This document shows, one piece after another, positions 35,600-48,463 of a stretch of 64,000 nt of DNA (position 1 is its first letter; each line of letters begins with the position of its first letter). The stretch is from Vigna angularis. Taxonomy: Eukaryota; Streptophyta; Magnoliopsida; Fabales; Fabaceae. The stretch is from the NCBI RefSeq assembly GCF_016808095.1, contig NC_068970.1, positions 21,682,501 through 21,746,500 of the forward strand. Direction: 5' to 3'. The translations under genes and the position numbers were made by a program. The notes below the pieces were generated by a model. The model saw only the letters and a list, made by a program, of their open reading frames with translations, did not search any database and was not told the origin of the DNA.

Positions 35600-38500
35600 C
35601 TATATGATTAACTAATCCAACCACCAACAATTTAAAAGGTATGGTATGAGTCACTCTTTTACACAATAAATGCCCGAATAATGTGGGTAAGACCCAGAAA
35701 ATTTGTATGCTTTAGTTTTACTGTTGTGAGTTTCAGAGTGTTAAAAGCCTTTTTGGCGCAATAAGGCCAACAAAAACCAAAAAAATCCACCTAATCCCCC
35801 TAATGTAGTATAGGAAAACCATGGTATTGAATTCATGGAAATGGTTCTTATTAAGCTTTAGATTGTATGGTTTACCTTGCTAAAAACAAAATGCAATAAG
35901 GGAAAAAATATATAGAATGACTGAAACTATCTAAACGAACCTATACACTGATAAATGCAGAATGCTAGGAAAGATGGTACTGCTAGAATTCTAGAATGAT
36001 GTGGAATGACTATTTTCAGAATATGAAAGTTCACCAAAAGATTTACGAGCTAATGCATGCAACTAAACTACTTTATTCTAATAAAATTAATTATGCAATT
36101 AGAATATGAAATAAGACGCAAGAACTAACATATGCTTACAGATTTTTTTACTGCACCCTTTTTAGATTCAGAGTTCAGATCCTAGACAGCCAATGCAAAT
36201 GTGATATGACCTAATCCTAGAATCAACCAATTCATGCATGAACTATAGAAACCTAAAAAAATCCTGTACAGGTGGTACTTTCATGTATTAAAAATTGCAA
36301 TTTAAAAATATGCTCGGTTGAATCAGAAATCAAAGTCTAAAATTATAATGCAGATATGAATGCAATGTGAGTAACCCTATAATTGACCATCCGGAACCAC
36401 TAACATTTCTCTTTCGTTTCTAACGTGATTTTTTATGGTGTTACTTTTGTAGGTTCTGTTAATCAAAGTTTTTGTACCAGCCCATGTATGGTTTCACTTT
36501 CTTTTTGCTGCAGCTAATCTACAGTTGTAGTTTCTATTTTCTGGATTAATATTTTGATCTTCATTAATTTTTTAGAGTTGTAGATGTAGAATTAGATTCA
36601 GATAAAGAGTTTAGTTAGCTTTTCTTAATCTGTTTTTGACTTTGGTCTCTACGAATGTAATCATTTTGCTGATGCATTCAGTTTTACTAATTTGTTTTTA
36701 CTTCGTTGATTCAATCAGTTTATTAACTTACTAACCTTACTATTTTTCTTTTCTGTACTTGTTCAGTTTCTAACTCTACTAATCTGTAATAACTGTTTTT
36801 GCTAGCCTAGTCAGTTTTACTAACTGTTTTTGGTAATATCAGTTGACTAACAGTTTTCTTATACAAACTTTTTCACTAATTAGCTAACTAGTTCCAGTTT
36901 CTGATTTTTGATTTAGTTCTGACTTAGTTTCTTTGCAGGTTTAACTACTATTTCCTATTCTCTATTCTAATTGGTTTGATTCTATCACAATTCTTCTTAT
37001 TAATTTGATGTTGTTACAGGTTTGCCTTACTGAATTTAGTTTGTAGATTTAGTCGTATTTCTTTAGTGATGCTATTTTCGCTGATTTTCATTTCAATTCT
37101 AGTATTCATAGGCACTATTACATTTCTTTCTTGTTTTGTGTGTAGCCTTGATTTTAATTTGTTTGTTTGTTTCAATTCTGTAGAGGTTGATTTAGTTTGA
37201 GTTAGTTCGTATAGTTACTTTTAATAGTTGATTTAGTAGTTCTTTGTTGTCTTTAGTTAGTCTTTCCTGTTTACATATGATTTTCTGATTTCTTTATTGT
37301 GTTAAGTAGTTAGTTCTGGTTTTATTTTTACTTTGACATTTTAAATTTGCTTATATAGTTTACTTAGGATTTCTTTGCTGTTTTCAGTTTATTTTTGAGT
37401 TCTTGTTCTGTTTTCTACTTTCAGGCATAAAGTGAATTTCTTATTCCTTTTGATGTTTTTAGAGATTGACTTTGTTCTTAGTTTTCTTTTATTGTTTTAA
37501 ACTTGTTTATATAAATACTTTGCTGTTCTTAGTTGATTTTCACAGATTTTGCATGATGACTTTTTTACTGACTTTAGTTCTTGATTGTGAACGATTTTCA
37601 TATTTCTAGTTTGAGTTGATAGATTCTGGCCAGTTTTTACAATTTCTTTCAATAGGTTGAGTAGTTTTACATGAAAATTCAATTTGGAACCAATTTTACA
37701 TGAGTAGTTTTTACACTCATGTTTATTTGCATTTTAGAACTTGCATTTTTTTTTCTCTTTTAACAGATTTTTGGATTTGTGCTCTTGATTAGGACATGTT
37801 TTGTTTTGAGCCACCTAATCAAATAAAGCCTACCTTGAACATAGTTCTTTTCCACCTTAATTTTGAGCCTATTATACCTCTTCTTTCTTGATTTTAAGCT
37901 TAATTAAAGCCTTGGTCCCTACATTATGTTTTTCTCACGTGAATCACACTATCATAGCAGACGGATGCAAAAAGGACAAGTAACCAAGGTAAGCTATAGA
38001 AAATTTAAACCATACTATAAATTTTAGACATTAAACTTTTAAAGGTCATATTATTTTTTCACAAGCCACTTTTCATTATCAATTATCAAGGCCTAAATAA
38101 TATCATACATACAAATGTTCTTATTATTCTTTTGTATACATATATACATCTGCCATGAGCTCTAAAGAACTAGTATATTTAGTAGAATCTAAGATCCTAC
38201 ACTTGTAAACTCATCAATGTTTTTCATGGGTTATAATTATATTACGGTTGGATGACATCCCCAACCAAAGAGTATGATAGAATAAATCCTATATTTGTAA
38301 GATTTGATCTTGCACCAATCTATAGATAAAAATCTCCATCAACTCTCAATTAAGTATCTTTCTCATACATCATCACACGTAGTAGTATTCCCACCCTAGG
38401 AATCACTACCTTCTCATTCAACAAAACTCATATCACACCAAATACAATTTACAAAGATTTAATATATATTTAGCATTCACACAATCCAAGCATCCTCTTC

Positions 38501-39671
38501 TCCACCTATAAACCATCCATTTTTCAACACATTCATAATTACCAAAATACTAGAATATGAAAATTCATCAATTACACAAGATAATGCTCGACAGAAACTT
38601 CGTGGCTCCTAACGTACTAAGCCTCTAAAACTCTTAAAATTTTATTTCTAGATGGTGCCAAGCGCAAGGCTCACGATGTTTTACAGTATGTTATCCAATC
38701 TGCCTATCTAGGTAATTTCATCTCTTTTTTAATTCAAATACCATGTTTTAGTTCAAAACAGAGCCCGAGCAGAGCAAATTGGATAATCTTATTATAACCA
38801 AATGAATTCTAAAGATAAAAGTTTTCAATCAATAAAATAACCAAAATTAGTTTAATATATCGACAATCTTAAATTCATAATCACAGTCCACACATCAAGT
38901 ACAATTTAATCAATATAATTAAACTAACTTCCCTTACCTGATATAGAAAACTCCAGACTCACATATGCTTCTAAAACTCTATATCTCAAAGGACATTTTA
39001 ACTACATAAAGAAAATTCATGTTACTAATATAAACATATCCTCATGACCACAAAAGTACAAAAGAATCACACAAAACTATCAAATGTCACATGCAAACCT
39101 ATAAAGAACATATGTAACCAAATAAAAATATTAACTCAATAGAAAATGAACTTACAAAACTGATTAGTTGATTTCATTGTCCTCTAGAAGTACTAAAGTG
39201 AATTTAAAGAGATAAAGAATGAGATCAAAATCTTTGATAAATGACTGAGAAGGTTTAAAAGGATTAAAATTTTTATAAAATAAAACTCATTTAATATAAT
39301 TCTATTTATAACTTAACTTTTTAATAATATAATATTTGAATATCATTCATAAAAAATCTCCTCCTTCTTAACTTCAGGTTCTCACATTTTTATTCCTTTT
39401 CCGATTTCATTTCTTGAATATTTTGAAGAGCAAGGAAACTTGAGTAATTGAAGCTATACTATTTGTTAATTATATTTTTTTGTGATGATAGCCTTAAATG
39501 GTAAATTTGTGTTAAGGTATATTTTGAATGTGAATTTGTTTGAGGAAAGTTGGATACTTCTTAAATGGTATAAAGTAGTTATGTTATTGATTTAATGCAG
39601 GTAATTCAATTATGAGTTTTATTTGTAGCTTTGGATTTTTAATTGTGTTGGTGAAGTATATATCTCTTACC

Positions 39672-39714
<43 letters not shown>

Positions 39715-40180
39715 AAAAGGATATAATTGTTATTTTCAACTTTGAAACAATAAATAAATAAAAACAAAAAAACAGTCAGTTAAATAATCGTGGAGAATAG
39801 TAATTTTATAAATGCGTAATAACTGTTTTTATTTGAACAGTAATATCTATTGCATTTAATAAATGCTCTCTCCTTTACATTTAAGGTTTTGATACATGTT
39901 CAAATAAAAATAATTCCACGTGCACAGTTCAATATATGTCTGTGTTGTGTTCTGAGAATACGAACATACAGCACTCCTTCAAACAAGTGAGAAATATTGA
40001 GAGATCCTAGAGCGATATATATATTTTTTCTCTTTACATATCATAAAAATATGACAATGCCACTGGTTAGTGCATGAAAATGTAATTGAAGCAAAAGGGT
40101 TTATAGAATGAGAAATTTTTAGATGTTTTAAAAAAGAAACAGAAATCTCTTTATACGATGGAATCTGTATATCATCTCAT
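35600..40180. other. Intergenic DNA, no gene recognised
   Basis: It includes a long T-rich, A-poor (plus strand) tract at about 36,400-37,850 with many TTTAGTT / TTTTACT words, and an (AT)n microsatellite at 39,676-39,709. Sequence at 38,180-38,960 looks like a degraded repeat, but I cannot classify it. Confidence 0.4.
39676..39709. repeat. (AT)n microsatellite
   Basis: About 34 bases of AT dinucleotide. Confidence 0.9.
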
Positions 40181-40628
40181 TCTAGAGAGCCCTGAACATC
40201 CGTACTTACATTTTTAACGCAGTGGCTGAAAGTTGAACACATTTAATGATACACAGCAAAATATTTCTTTTGCCGCGAGGGAACCTGTGTATTTACCAAT
40301 ATAGAACAAGTGTAATCTTTTGCAGATCTCAACATTTGATGGGTATATATTTGTTCGGTTTCGGTGATTGTTTCTGGGAAAAACATATACAACGAATAGA
40401 CACGTCTTTTTCTCATTAAAAATTACGCCAAGTTTACATTCTAAGGGAAAAGAAATTCCGTGTTTAATTTTGAAAGAGGCATTAAACAGGCATTGACGAT
40501 GTTTACGGAGCCCTCCATTCATGATTTCTTATGGATTAGAGGACTTCTGACAAATGGTCTTTATCCTGTAAGCCTCCAGTTGTCAACAAGAAAGAGCTAA
40601 GCAAGCAATTTGTAGAGTGCAATGGCAT

Positions 40629-42751
40629 TTACAGGTTTGAAGAGCTCAAGGCCATCATTTTACACTGTTCATTCAACGCTAGAAGTTGGGCCTCTTTCTT
40701 GTCAAGCATCGCACTCAATCTCACATTCTCCTCCATAAGTTTCTGAACTTCAGCCTCTTTTTGCATTTTCTCACCCTCCAACTGAGTAGTCTTTCCAACT
40801 AGGCTGCTCAAGACAAAAAATCGACCAGTAAAACAAATAAATCTTGTTTTAAAAAGAAAACATAACTCACTATATGAGAATTGAAATTAAATTAAACCCC
40901 ATTAGCACGAAAATATGGGGATATTAACACGCCCGTGTTACACAATCATGTATAAAAAATTGAATAGGCACATATACACTGTCCATCCCATCCTACCCAT
41001 GTTATCTTACATATTAACATACTTTTGGGCCTCAGACTTATGCTTCAATTGGCGTAGTAATTGCAGTAATACAACTCCCTCATTCTCTAAAAGTTATTTT
41101 TTCTTGTGTTGGCTATAACCAGCCTCCATTAGTACTAACCCTGACAAGAACCGGAACAATTATAGACGAAAATAATGTGTTTATGGAAAACAGTTTACAC
41201 CGCAGGTATTCAGCGACCTGGTTCTCACCTCAAATATTTAACAAATCCAAACACAACTCTCCCTCTCAACCCCTCTTATTTATAGGCAACTCCTCCTAAC
41301 TAACGAACTATGATTCTCCCAGACCCTCCTAGCTTACTAATCGCTATCTATAATACCCAAGAAAAAGAAAACAAATACAAGAACATTTGAAGAAAATAAT
41401 TATCACTTCAAAAGAATAATAGAAGGTAGCCTGAACAGGGAGGAGTACTTCCAATAGCATCCACCAAACAAGTGTTGAAAGTAATTTGTAAAGCAAATAA
41501 ATTTTATTAGTAGTATAAAAATCAAAATGAAGGAAACTTAAAACTGCGAATCAAGTTAGCTCTCTTAAATGACACACAAAATAAATTTATAGTACAAGAA
41601 TAATATGAGCTGTGCTCCTGATATCCAAGGCCATAATAAACAATGTTCCTGTGCATGAGGAGGATGCCCCCACCCCGAAGTAGGAAATAGGGACCATTAT
41701 TTGGCACAGGTAAACACACTGGATCCAAGAAAAATAAATCTCGACATGCCATTCAGTATAAATATACTAAGTATGATTAAGCATAAATATACAGCAGGAA
41801 GTGGGACATCTAAGTTAAACAATTTGAAGCAGGTCAAATAAATATAGATAATTATCAAGAAACTTAAACATAAGAAATTGCAAATATAAATATTTACCGT
41901 TCAAATAGCCTTTCAATAGTTTGGAATTGCTTCTCTGAAGAAAGTAAGGTTTCTCTTACTGTGATTAAACTACTAACATATGACTTCAGAGACTCAAATT
42001 CCCGTTTGACCCGAGAAAGCTCTTCTTCATTTTCAGAAGCACGTTGTCTCTGTCTAGTTGTTTCTTCAACCAAATCTGCAACCCTTTGCCGCATGTCATT
42101 CAAAATACCATTTGTACCCAAAGCAAAACGCTCCATTTCTTCTAATTTCATGGACATACTCTCTAATTGAGCAGACTTCCGCATAATTTCTTCCTGACCT
42201 AAACTCGCTTTTTCTTTTTCCGTTCTAGTTTCTGATTCTGCCAATAAAGCCCTTTTGACAAGAGCTTCCATCACATCGGCGACCATCTGAACAGACTTGA
42301 GTATCTCACCTATATAAACTGCATCTTGTTCATCTAAGGAACCAAGCTGACTGTTAATTCCTATCCAAGATTCTTCATCTGGATCATCAAATGAAGAAAG
42401 ATCAACATTCCTAGACCAACCTGATAATGGAATCCCATCTTTGTCAACAAGCCCTACCCCATCTAATTTTTTTATGCCACAAGATGTATGGGCTAGATGA
42501 GGAACCGCCATGATTCTAGCTTTTGATTTTAAGTAGGACAACAGGGTAGAAGTAGTCTTGACTCTTCGCCACAGAACCTCTAACTCATTTCTTGCATCTT
42601 CCTCAGAGCCATGTATGCAAGCCTTTACCTCCATTATCCTTGCCTCCAATACATCCACTTGAGATTGACTTCTTTCGATATTCTGCTTCCAAGTCTCATG
42701 AGACTGACTCAGCTTAGCCTTCAAATCTGTCATACCATCATCTGCTGCCAT
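40629..42751 (-). CDS. Conserved plant coiled-coil protein (342 aa), two coding exons
   Basis: Coding exons are 42,751-41,898 and 40,803-40,629, joined at CGG-like phase 2 with a GT donor (GAACG|GTAAAT) and a CAG acceptor, giving 342 residues. I do not recognise a named family. The protein starts MAADDGMTDLKAKLSQS. It has a helical region to about residue 70, a conserved-looking non-coil block (SGWSRNVDLSSF, DDPDEESWIGI, about 110-135), then long heptad-rich helices (about 155-285 and 290-335: ESMSMKLEEMERF, RQRASENEEELSRVKREFESL, EAEVQKLMEENVRLSAMLDKKE). It has no signal peptide or membrane segment, so it is probably cytosolic or cytoskeletal; that is inference. Upstream, CAG|GAC directly before the ATG (acceptor at 42,757-42,755) shows that the 5' UTR is interrupted by an intron of about 1.9 kb. 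The acceptor of the last exon is a GAGCAG tandem site. Confidence 0.85.
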
Positions 42752-44678
42752 GTCCTGCCCAATGTCGAATAAAACAATATGAGAAGACTATAACAAAGTT
42801 GGTTGTGATGATGTAATCATCAAAAGTGTCCATAAGATAAAGGCATAAGGCTTGGATTTCAAAATATGAAAATTCGTAACTAACAAACCATTGTAACTAT
42901 AAATATAGGGTAAAACTCAATCATAGAGAAAGATGAAGATATAAGGCATTTGTAACTGGGTTTCAATTGTAAGAACAAATGAAGTTAGACACAATGATCT
43001 CTTTAAGAAGTTGGAAAGTAAGAAACTTATTGTGGAAGTTTCTATTTCTCCTTTAAACAAACAAACTGTCTATTTCACATTTCACATTTTACATTTTGTA
43101 TTTCCCCTTCTCTATGTGAATCTAACTTAGAAGATGTCTTTTTCAATGACGGTGATCAACAAAGGGGTGAAATGTCTTAAATGAATTAGATCCTCTTTTC
43201 ATCTTTTGAATTTGAGAAGGATGGATGGATCCATTCTTGTATTAGAAAATAATGTGTTCAGATTGTTATATTTGACTAGCTTTTTTATAAATGATTTAGA
43301 ATAAAATCTTGATTGCCAATTTAAATAATTCATAAAATGTTCAATGTGAGAGTGTGTTGCATTGTACTGTGCATATGTATGTCCGTGCTTCATAGTACCT
43401 CACAAAGTTTTTCCCGTCCCAACTCATATATATCATAAATATTAAATACACCAAAGAAATTGTGCAGCGGTGTTATCACTGGTGGAATACAGAAAATGGA
43501 GAAAAGCTAATAATCCGCTATATAATATACCAGATAGTATCATGGGGAAATAGCAGATGTTAAATGGTGACATATCATTATTATGCATAAAAAATATGTT
43601 GTATACAAAAAAATAAAATAAAATGCATTAAAACCGGCATAATATTAACTCAAAAGCTCAATTGTCCAGAAACTTGATAGAGATGACAAGAGGAAGCAGA
43701 ACACGTGCCAAAACAATGACAACAATATCCACCGCAATAGTGGACAAACATGCATCCAAGAAATTCCACTACGTAAAAGCGTCATAGCAGCTACGTAAAT
43801 ACAAACATGATATCTTTTACAAACAATAATTCGTACATAACATATTTTGGGGCCCTGAAGCCTTTTGAAACCAGAAACTACGAAATTTATAACATCCACC
43901 TATTCTAACAAGGAATAAGTACAGCACCCATATTAGACAAATAGCACGGCATAGTTCATGTTTCCAGATTTCAAATCTCACGCAATGACCAGGAGTTCTA
44001 ACCAAAACCTAATACAGAATTGATTCAAACCATGCTGAAGCCATTATTCTGCAGGGACTATTGGCAAGCCAACTACCTACTCTATAAAAACACAAACCCA
44101 TAAGGTTTAACAAAGTACAGTCTCTGTTTGATACTAGGTTCAACACAAAGGAAATTTAATGCAAATGGGTAACCGCAGTGTATATATTCAAAAATTGAAA
44201 ATACATAAACAATGCGACTGCAAAAACAAGCAACCGACAAAAACAGCAATTGTTTTATAGGCTATAATTCTTCGGACTTTGCTTTCTGCAACAGTTATTC
44301 TTAATTGTTGTTATTATCTTTGTAGATAACAAAAGCCCTCATGCTTAAATCTATTGCATCTAGCAGTTAAAGATCAAAGCAATGCATCAAACGGTTATCT
44401 CGACAAACAGAACTAAAACAAACCTAAACAGTATTAACTGAGATTCCCCAATTTCTTTTTTCTTCAATAATTTAAAGTGATCTCAGAGAAGAAGGGGGGA
44501 ATCGAAATTGAAGCGAAAGTTGGATAGGAAAAGGTGAAACCGAAAACCCACCAAACGGAGGAAAAGGGAAAAAATTGGAGAGTTTGGATACGGAACAAAG
44601 GAAGATAGAAAAACAGAAGAAAAGGAAATGAAGAGGAATCTAGTGAAAGATAACAACAATCAGACAGAGAGAGAAAAC

Positions 44679-44830
44679 CTGGTAAGATGAAAAGCGAGTA
44701 AAAGGAAGAAGAAGAAGATGATGATGATGAAGGTGTTAGGGCTCTATGTTGCTATCTTTCTTTCTCTTCGTTGTGAAGAAAAAGAAAAGAAAGGCAACGA
44801 AAACCCATTTCTGAGATAAGCAGCATGTGC
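44679..44830 (-). other. Probable 5' leader exon of the coiled-coil gene
   Basis: On the minus strand this segment is pyrimidine-rich and starts near CAGAAATGGG, with TTCTTCTTCTTCC and CATCATCATCATCTTC runs typical of plant leaders. It ends at TTACCAG|GTTTTC, a possible donor. The matching acceptor is at 42,757-42,755, just before the start codon. The transcription start near 44,820 is an estimate. Confidence 0.4.
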
Positions 44831-44877
44831 TTTATTCATTGTGGCCATTTCTCACTTTCCCCTTTACCCTCTCTTAT

Positions 44878-44897
44878 TTTTTTTTTTTTTTTTTTTC
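44878..44897. repeat. Poly(T) run in the coiled-coil gene promoter
   Basis: About 20 consecutive T just upstream of the inferred transcription start on the minus strand. Confidence 0.9.
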
Positions 44898-45509
44898 TTC
44901 AACATCAAATTAATCCACAAAAATTTGTCGGAAATTCAGAATATTCCACGTGGATCCATAAAATTTACCACCAAGAAGTTCCTAATTCTTTGGAACTAAC
45001 ATTTAAGTTTTTTGTTAGTTATAAAAAAAAAATTAGGTCATTCACTGTCGAACTACTTTTTTAATAAACTATTTAAATTTGTGATTAACTCGAATGAACT
45101 CATATCAGTAATGAATTAACAAGTTTGAAATTAAACGTTAATTTTCTCTTACTTTTATAATATCTCAATAGACATATTATTTAAAATTAACTCTTGAATC
45201 ATTTTCATATTAACAACTTATGTTCTTATGAATTTATATATGATTTAGTTATTTATATAATTTAATATTATGTAACATTAATGTAATATAATATTTTATT
45301 GTTGTGATTTACTAATTTTCTTTTTAATATAAAATAGAAATGATATATTATTATTGTATTAGGCGCTCTATGTTATACATAAATGACATTAATATTTTTT
45401 AACACTATTTTCATATTAGATAAACTTTTACAGGTTTACGAAATAAGTTTACAAGTTTATAGAAGTTTCATGAGTTTGTAAACTCTCCAACCTTGATGAT
45501 GAGAATGAT

Positions 45510-46150
45510 TTAGATTTATATCACAGTATAAAACTTTTTTTTTTTGCAATTAATGTTAATGAATAATCATAAAACTTTCTTCTAAATATTGCTTTCAAAA
45601 TTAATACAAATTTATTTCAGTAAAAAAATCATGAAATTATGTTAAGAACATTGGTTATTATATTTTTCTATATTATGTGATGTAAAGTTCAATTGATTTT
45701 GTAACGACTTAATCTCTCAATAATAATGAGAATATAATTTAAGTTCACATCACAACACAAAACTATTATGCAATTAATGTTAATGAATGGTCAAAAAACT
45801 TTCATCTAGTTATTGTTGTTAAAATCCATACAAATTCATTTTAGTAAAAAGCATGACATTGTATTAAGAACATTAATTATTACATTTTTCTATGGTATGA
45901 TATAAAGTATCAATTAATTTATTTATTTATTTCAAATAACTTAACTTTTTCTATAATCACATAAAACTATTTTTTGCAATTAATGCTGATGAATAGTCAT
46001 AAAACTTTCTTCGTATTATTGTTTTCAAACGTAACATAAATTTATTTGAGTAAAAAGTACGAGATTATAGTAACAACATTAACTACTATATTTTTCTATA
46101 CTATGTAGTTAATGAATGGGAAGTATAAATTAATTTTTTTAAGATATTTT
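45510..46150. repeat. Three tandem copies of an approximately 215 bp unit
   Basis: Units begin at about 45,510, 45,740 and 45,955. Each runs TATCACA..AAAACTTTTTT / TGCAATTAATG(T/C)T(A/G)ATGAATAGTCATAAAACTTTC / ACAAATTTATTTYAGTAAAAA / AACATTAATTATTATATTTTTCTATA. The copies are moderately diverged and non-coding. Confidence 0.8.
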
Positions 46151-46407
46151 AATTTTTTTTATAATTATGTTTGTCGGTTTTGATGATATATTATGTAAGG
46201 AGATTGGATATTGCATGTATTAATCAGTATAACACATAGATCAATTAGTTATACTAAGTGAATGTGATTCATATTAGTATCATAAACATAGTTTCAAACT
46301 TAGTGGATTGTAATTAGGTCTCTTCTAAAAGTAAAATATCATTCAAGACACTATAAATATGATGTGTAGGTAGGTCATTAAACACTTTTGAACTACCTAC
46401 AGTAATT

Positions 46408-46758
46408 ATGTCTAACTATACCGAATACTTACCTAAGTGTTTGAGTAAGGTAATTAGAAACTTGAGCTCCGAAATAATTATACAACATATTGTAACAACA
46501 CTGAAGTCGGGCTCATTCTCAAATAGCTTTTGCAAAAAATCTGTATTGAACCTAAATGACCTCAGAACTCGGGCTGCTAAATACATGCAATTGATAGAAG
46601 CAACTAATATGAAAAATACTAAAACGAAAGGAGAAGAAGCAAGGAGATCACACTTAGAAGCTCGACTACCCAAGGATCCCATGAGAGGTTTGCATTCACA
46701 AATTACACCCTTCTCAATACAACCTAATCATGTGTCTTGGATGAAGCGTCAACGTTGA
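46408..46758 (+). pseudogene. Gypsy gag fragment, first part
   Basis: A 116-codon frame that starts inside the upstream LTR. From about residue 25 it matches the Gag core pattern (TTLKSGSFSNSFCKK then LNDLRTRAAKYMQLIE). The tail is degraded and a stop separates it from the next Gag piece at 46,832. Non-functional on its own. Confidence 0.6.
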
Positions 46759-46831
46759 ACTCCTACCCCTTCTAAGGAAATCTAGGACACTTATAAACAC
46801 TGATTGGAGAAAACACTGTCGGTACCACAAT

Positions 46832-47131
46832 TTGGAACATAACATAAAGGAATGTGTTGTGCTCAAAGAAAATATTGAAGAACTGATTCAAGCTGGACTC
46901 CTCAAAAAATTTATGGAAATGCCAAGAAACCCACAATGGTTGCAAAGAGAGTCACAAAGGGTACCGAGGGATAGTAACATGAATGAACGACCTCAGACCA
47001 AGCGTAGTAGTCGAAGCAGTAGTAGGAGGAGAGAAAGACCATTGAGAGGAACAATTCACTTCATATCAGAAAACTTTGCCAAATGTGATCACACGACATC
47101 AGCATGGAAAAGGCACAATCATGCCCTCTGA
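46832..47131 (+). pseudogene. Gypsy gag fragment, second part
   Basis: A 99-codon frame beginning MEHNIKECVVLKENIEEL, the segment normally just downstream of the Gag zinc knuckle. It is followed by an Arg/Ser-rich linker and RGTIHFISENFA, corresponding to the Gag-protease linker. A stop and a frame change separate it from the protease-like piece near 47,180. Confidence 0.6.
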
Positions 47132-47594
47132 TTAGTTCATATGGTTGAAAAATCTAGATGAAGCATGTTAGCAATAACTTTCACAGACGACGATTTTAAA
47201 GGACCTGATGCAAACTAAGAATACCCAATGGTTATATATGTTGAACTAGTAGACTTTTGTGTGGAAAAGGCATTGGTAGACCAAGAAACCTCATTCAACA
47301 TATTATAATAAAAAACTTTCTTGAAGTTAGACATGTTGGAGGACCTAATCATACCTATTGATATAGCACATAGATCGATCGATCCACACTAAGCGAACAT
47401 TAATGCCTGATTAGCATATTAGCACCATAAACATAGTTAGGAATCAAGTGGACTATAATTAGACCACTTTTAAAGATAAAAGTCTATTAAGGACAATATA
47501 AATATGTGTATATAAGACATTAAACATTTTTGAACTACCTGCATTAACTATACGTCTAACAATACCAATCACTTACTTGAGAGTTATAATTTTT

Positions 47595-48440
47595 TTACAA
47601 TAATCAACCGATTAGATAAAGTTTAGAAAAATGAATAAAACTACCTTATAAAAAGACAATTGATCAAGAATATTCTTAATAATGTAAGAACAAATACTAC
47701 TTGAACATATTACATGTATATGTTCAATGTAATGATGATAATAGTATAGTAATTCTACAATAAATAAATAAATACACATACCTAAACCAAAATTTTATAA
47801 TTTATTAAGTATTTATTTAAAAAATATAATATATTAAATACTCAAGATTAAAAAAGATAATATGTTGACTTATATTTATTTAATGAAAAGAAAAGAAATA
47901 CACATTCCATTGACTATAATAATATACATCATTATTGAGATTCAACTAAAACACCAAAATTTATGAATTGGTCAAGTAACTCGGCCTAGAAAGTAAAGTA
48001 ATAAGTTTCAATTATTAATAAAAATGAATGATTAATATTACGTTGTCATTCGTTATAAATCACAGATGTTTGAAAATATCAAATAATTAATAAATGTTGT
48101 AATGAACTAGCGAAGCAAGATAAAGAAAAGCAGAAGCTGTTGCTGCATTATTGGTCATTATTGAAGATAAAGGAAAACACCAAACAGAAAGAGTCTATTC
48201 ACAAGGTTAAGAAACGGAATCTAGAAGCTCTGTACATAACGCATTATGTTGCTTCTCTTAATAAAGTAGAGAAGCTCTTCGTTACGAAGGTAGGTGTTGA
48301 TGCCAAATAAAGCAAAACTGTTTGAAAGGTTTTCTAAAAATTTACATAAGGGATAGACAGAAATTCCAACTTTTTACCTGATCATCAACTCTTTATAAGT
48401 ATTTAATGTGAAACTTATTCACACTATATATTCTTCATTC
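47595..48440. other. Intergenic, 3' flank of the endoglucanase gene
   Basis: AT-rich DNA with no ORF or repeat recognised. The distal part (about 48,100-48,460) is probably 3' UTR and terminator of the minus-strand GH9 gene. Confidence 0.4.
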
Positions 48441-48463
48441 TCACATATCTGGATGATACAAGT

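Larger units (their letters stand above)
46226..47590 (+). mobile_element. Short Ty3/gypsy-derived element with two diverged LTRs and a gag/protease core
   Basis: About 230 bp at 46,226-46,455 and again at 47,359-47,590 are direct repeats: CACATAGATC, ATAAACATAGTT, GTGGA(T/C)T(G/A)TAATTAG, a TATAAATATG box, CATTAAACA(C/T)TTTTGAACTACCTGCA and TACTTGAG-like ends. Between them, broken frames read as gypsy Gag: LNDLRTRAAKYMQL near 46,545, then a KECVVLKENIEELIQAGLL block near 46,850 (the segment after the zinc-knuckle region), then a retropepsin-like stretch near 47,180-47,320 (FTDDDFKGPDA ... ALVDQETSFNIL). In that stretch the usual D-x-G-S-S loop reads D-Q-E-T-S after an internal stop. Reverse transcriptase and integrase are absent. 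At about 1.36 kb it is an internally deleted, inactive derivative. Confidence 0.7.

Noticed and set aside
40214..40522. 102-codon minus ORF downstream of the coiled-coil gene
   Set aside because: It lies in the probable 3' UTR, has mixed composition and no motif.
41522..41752. 76-codon minus ORF within the coiled-coil gene intron
   Set aside because: The splice from 41,898 to 40,803 explains the gene; the ORF has no domain and no clear acceptor.
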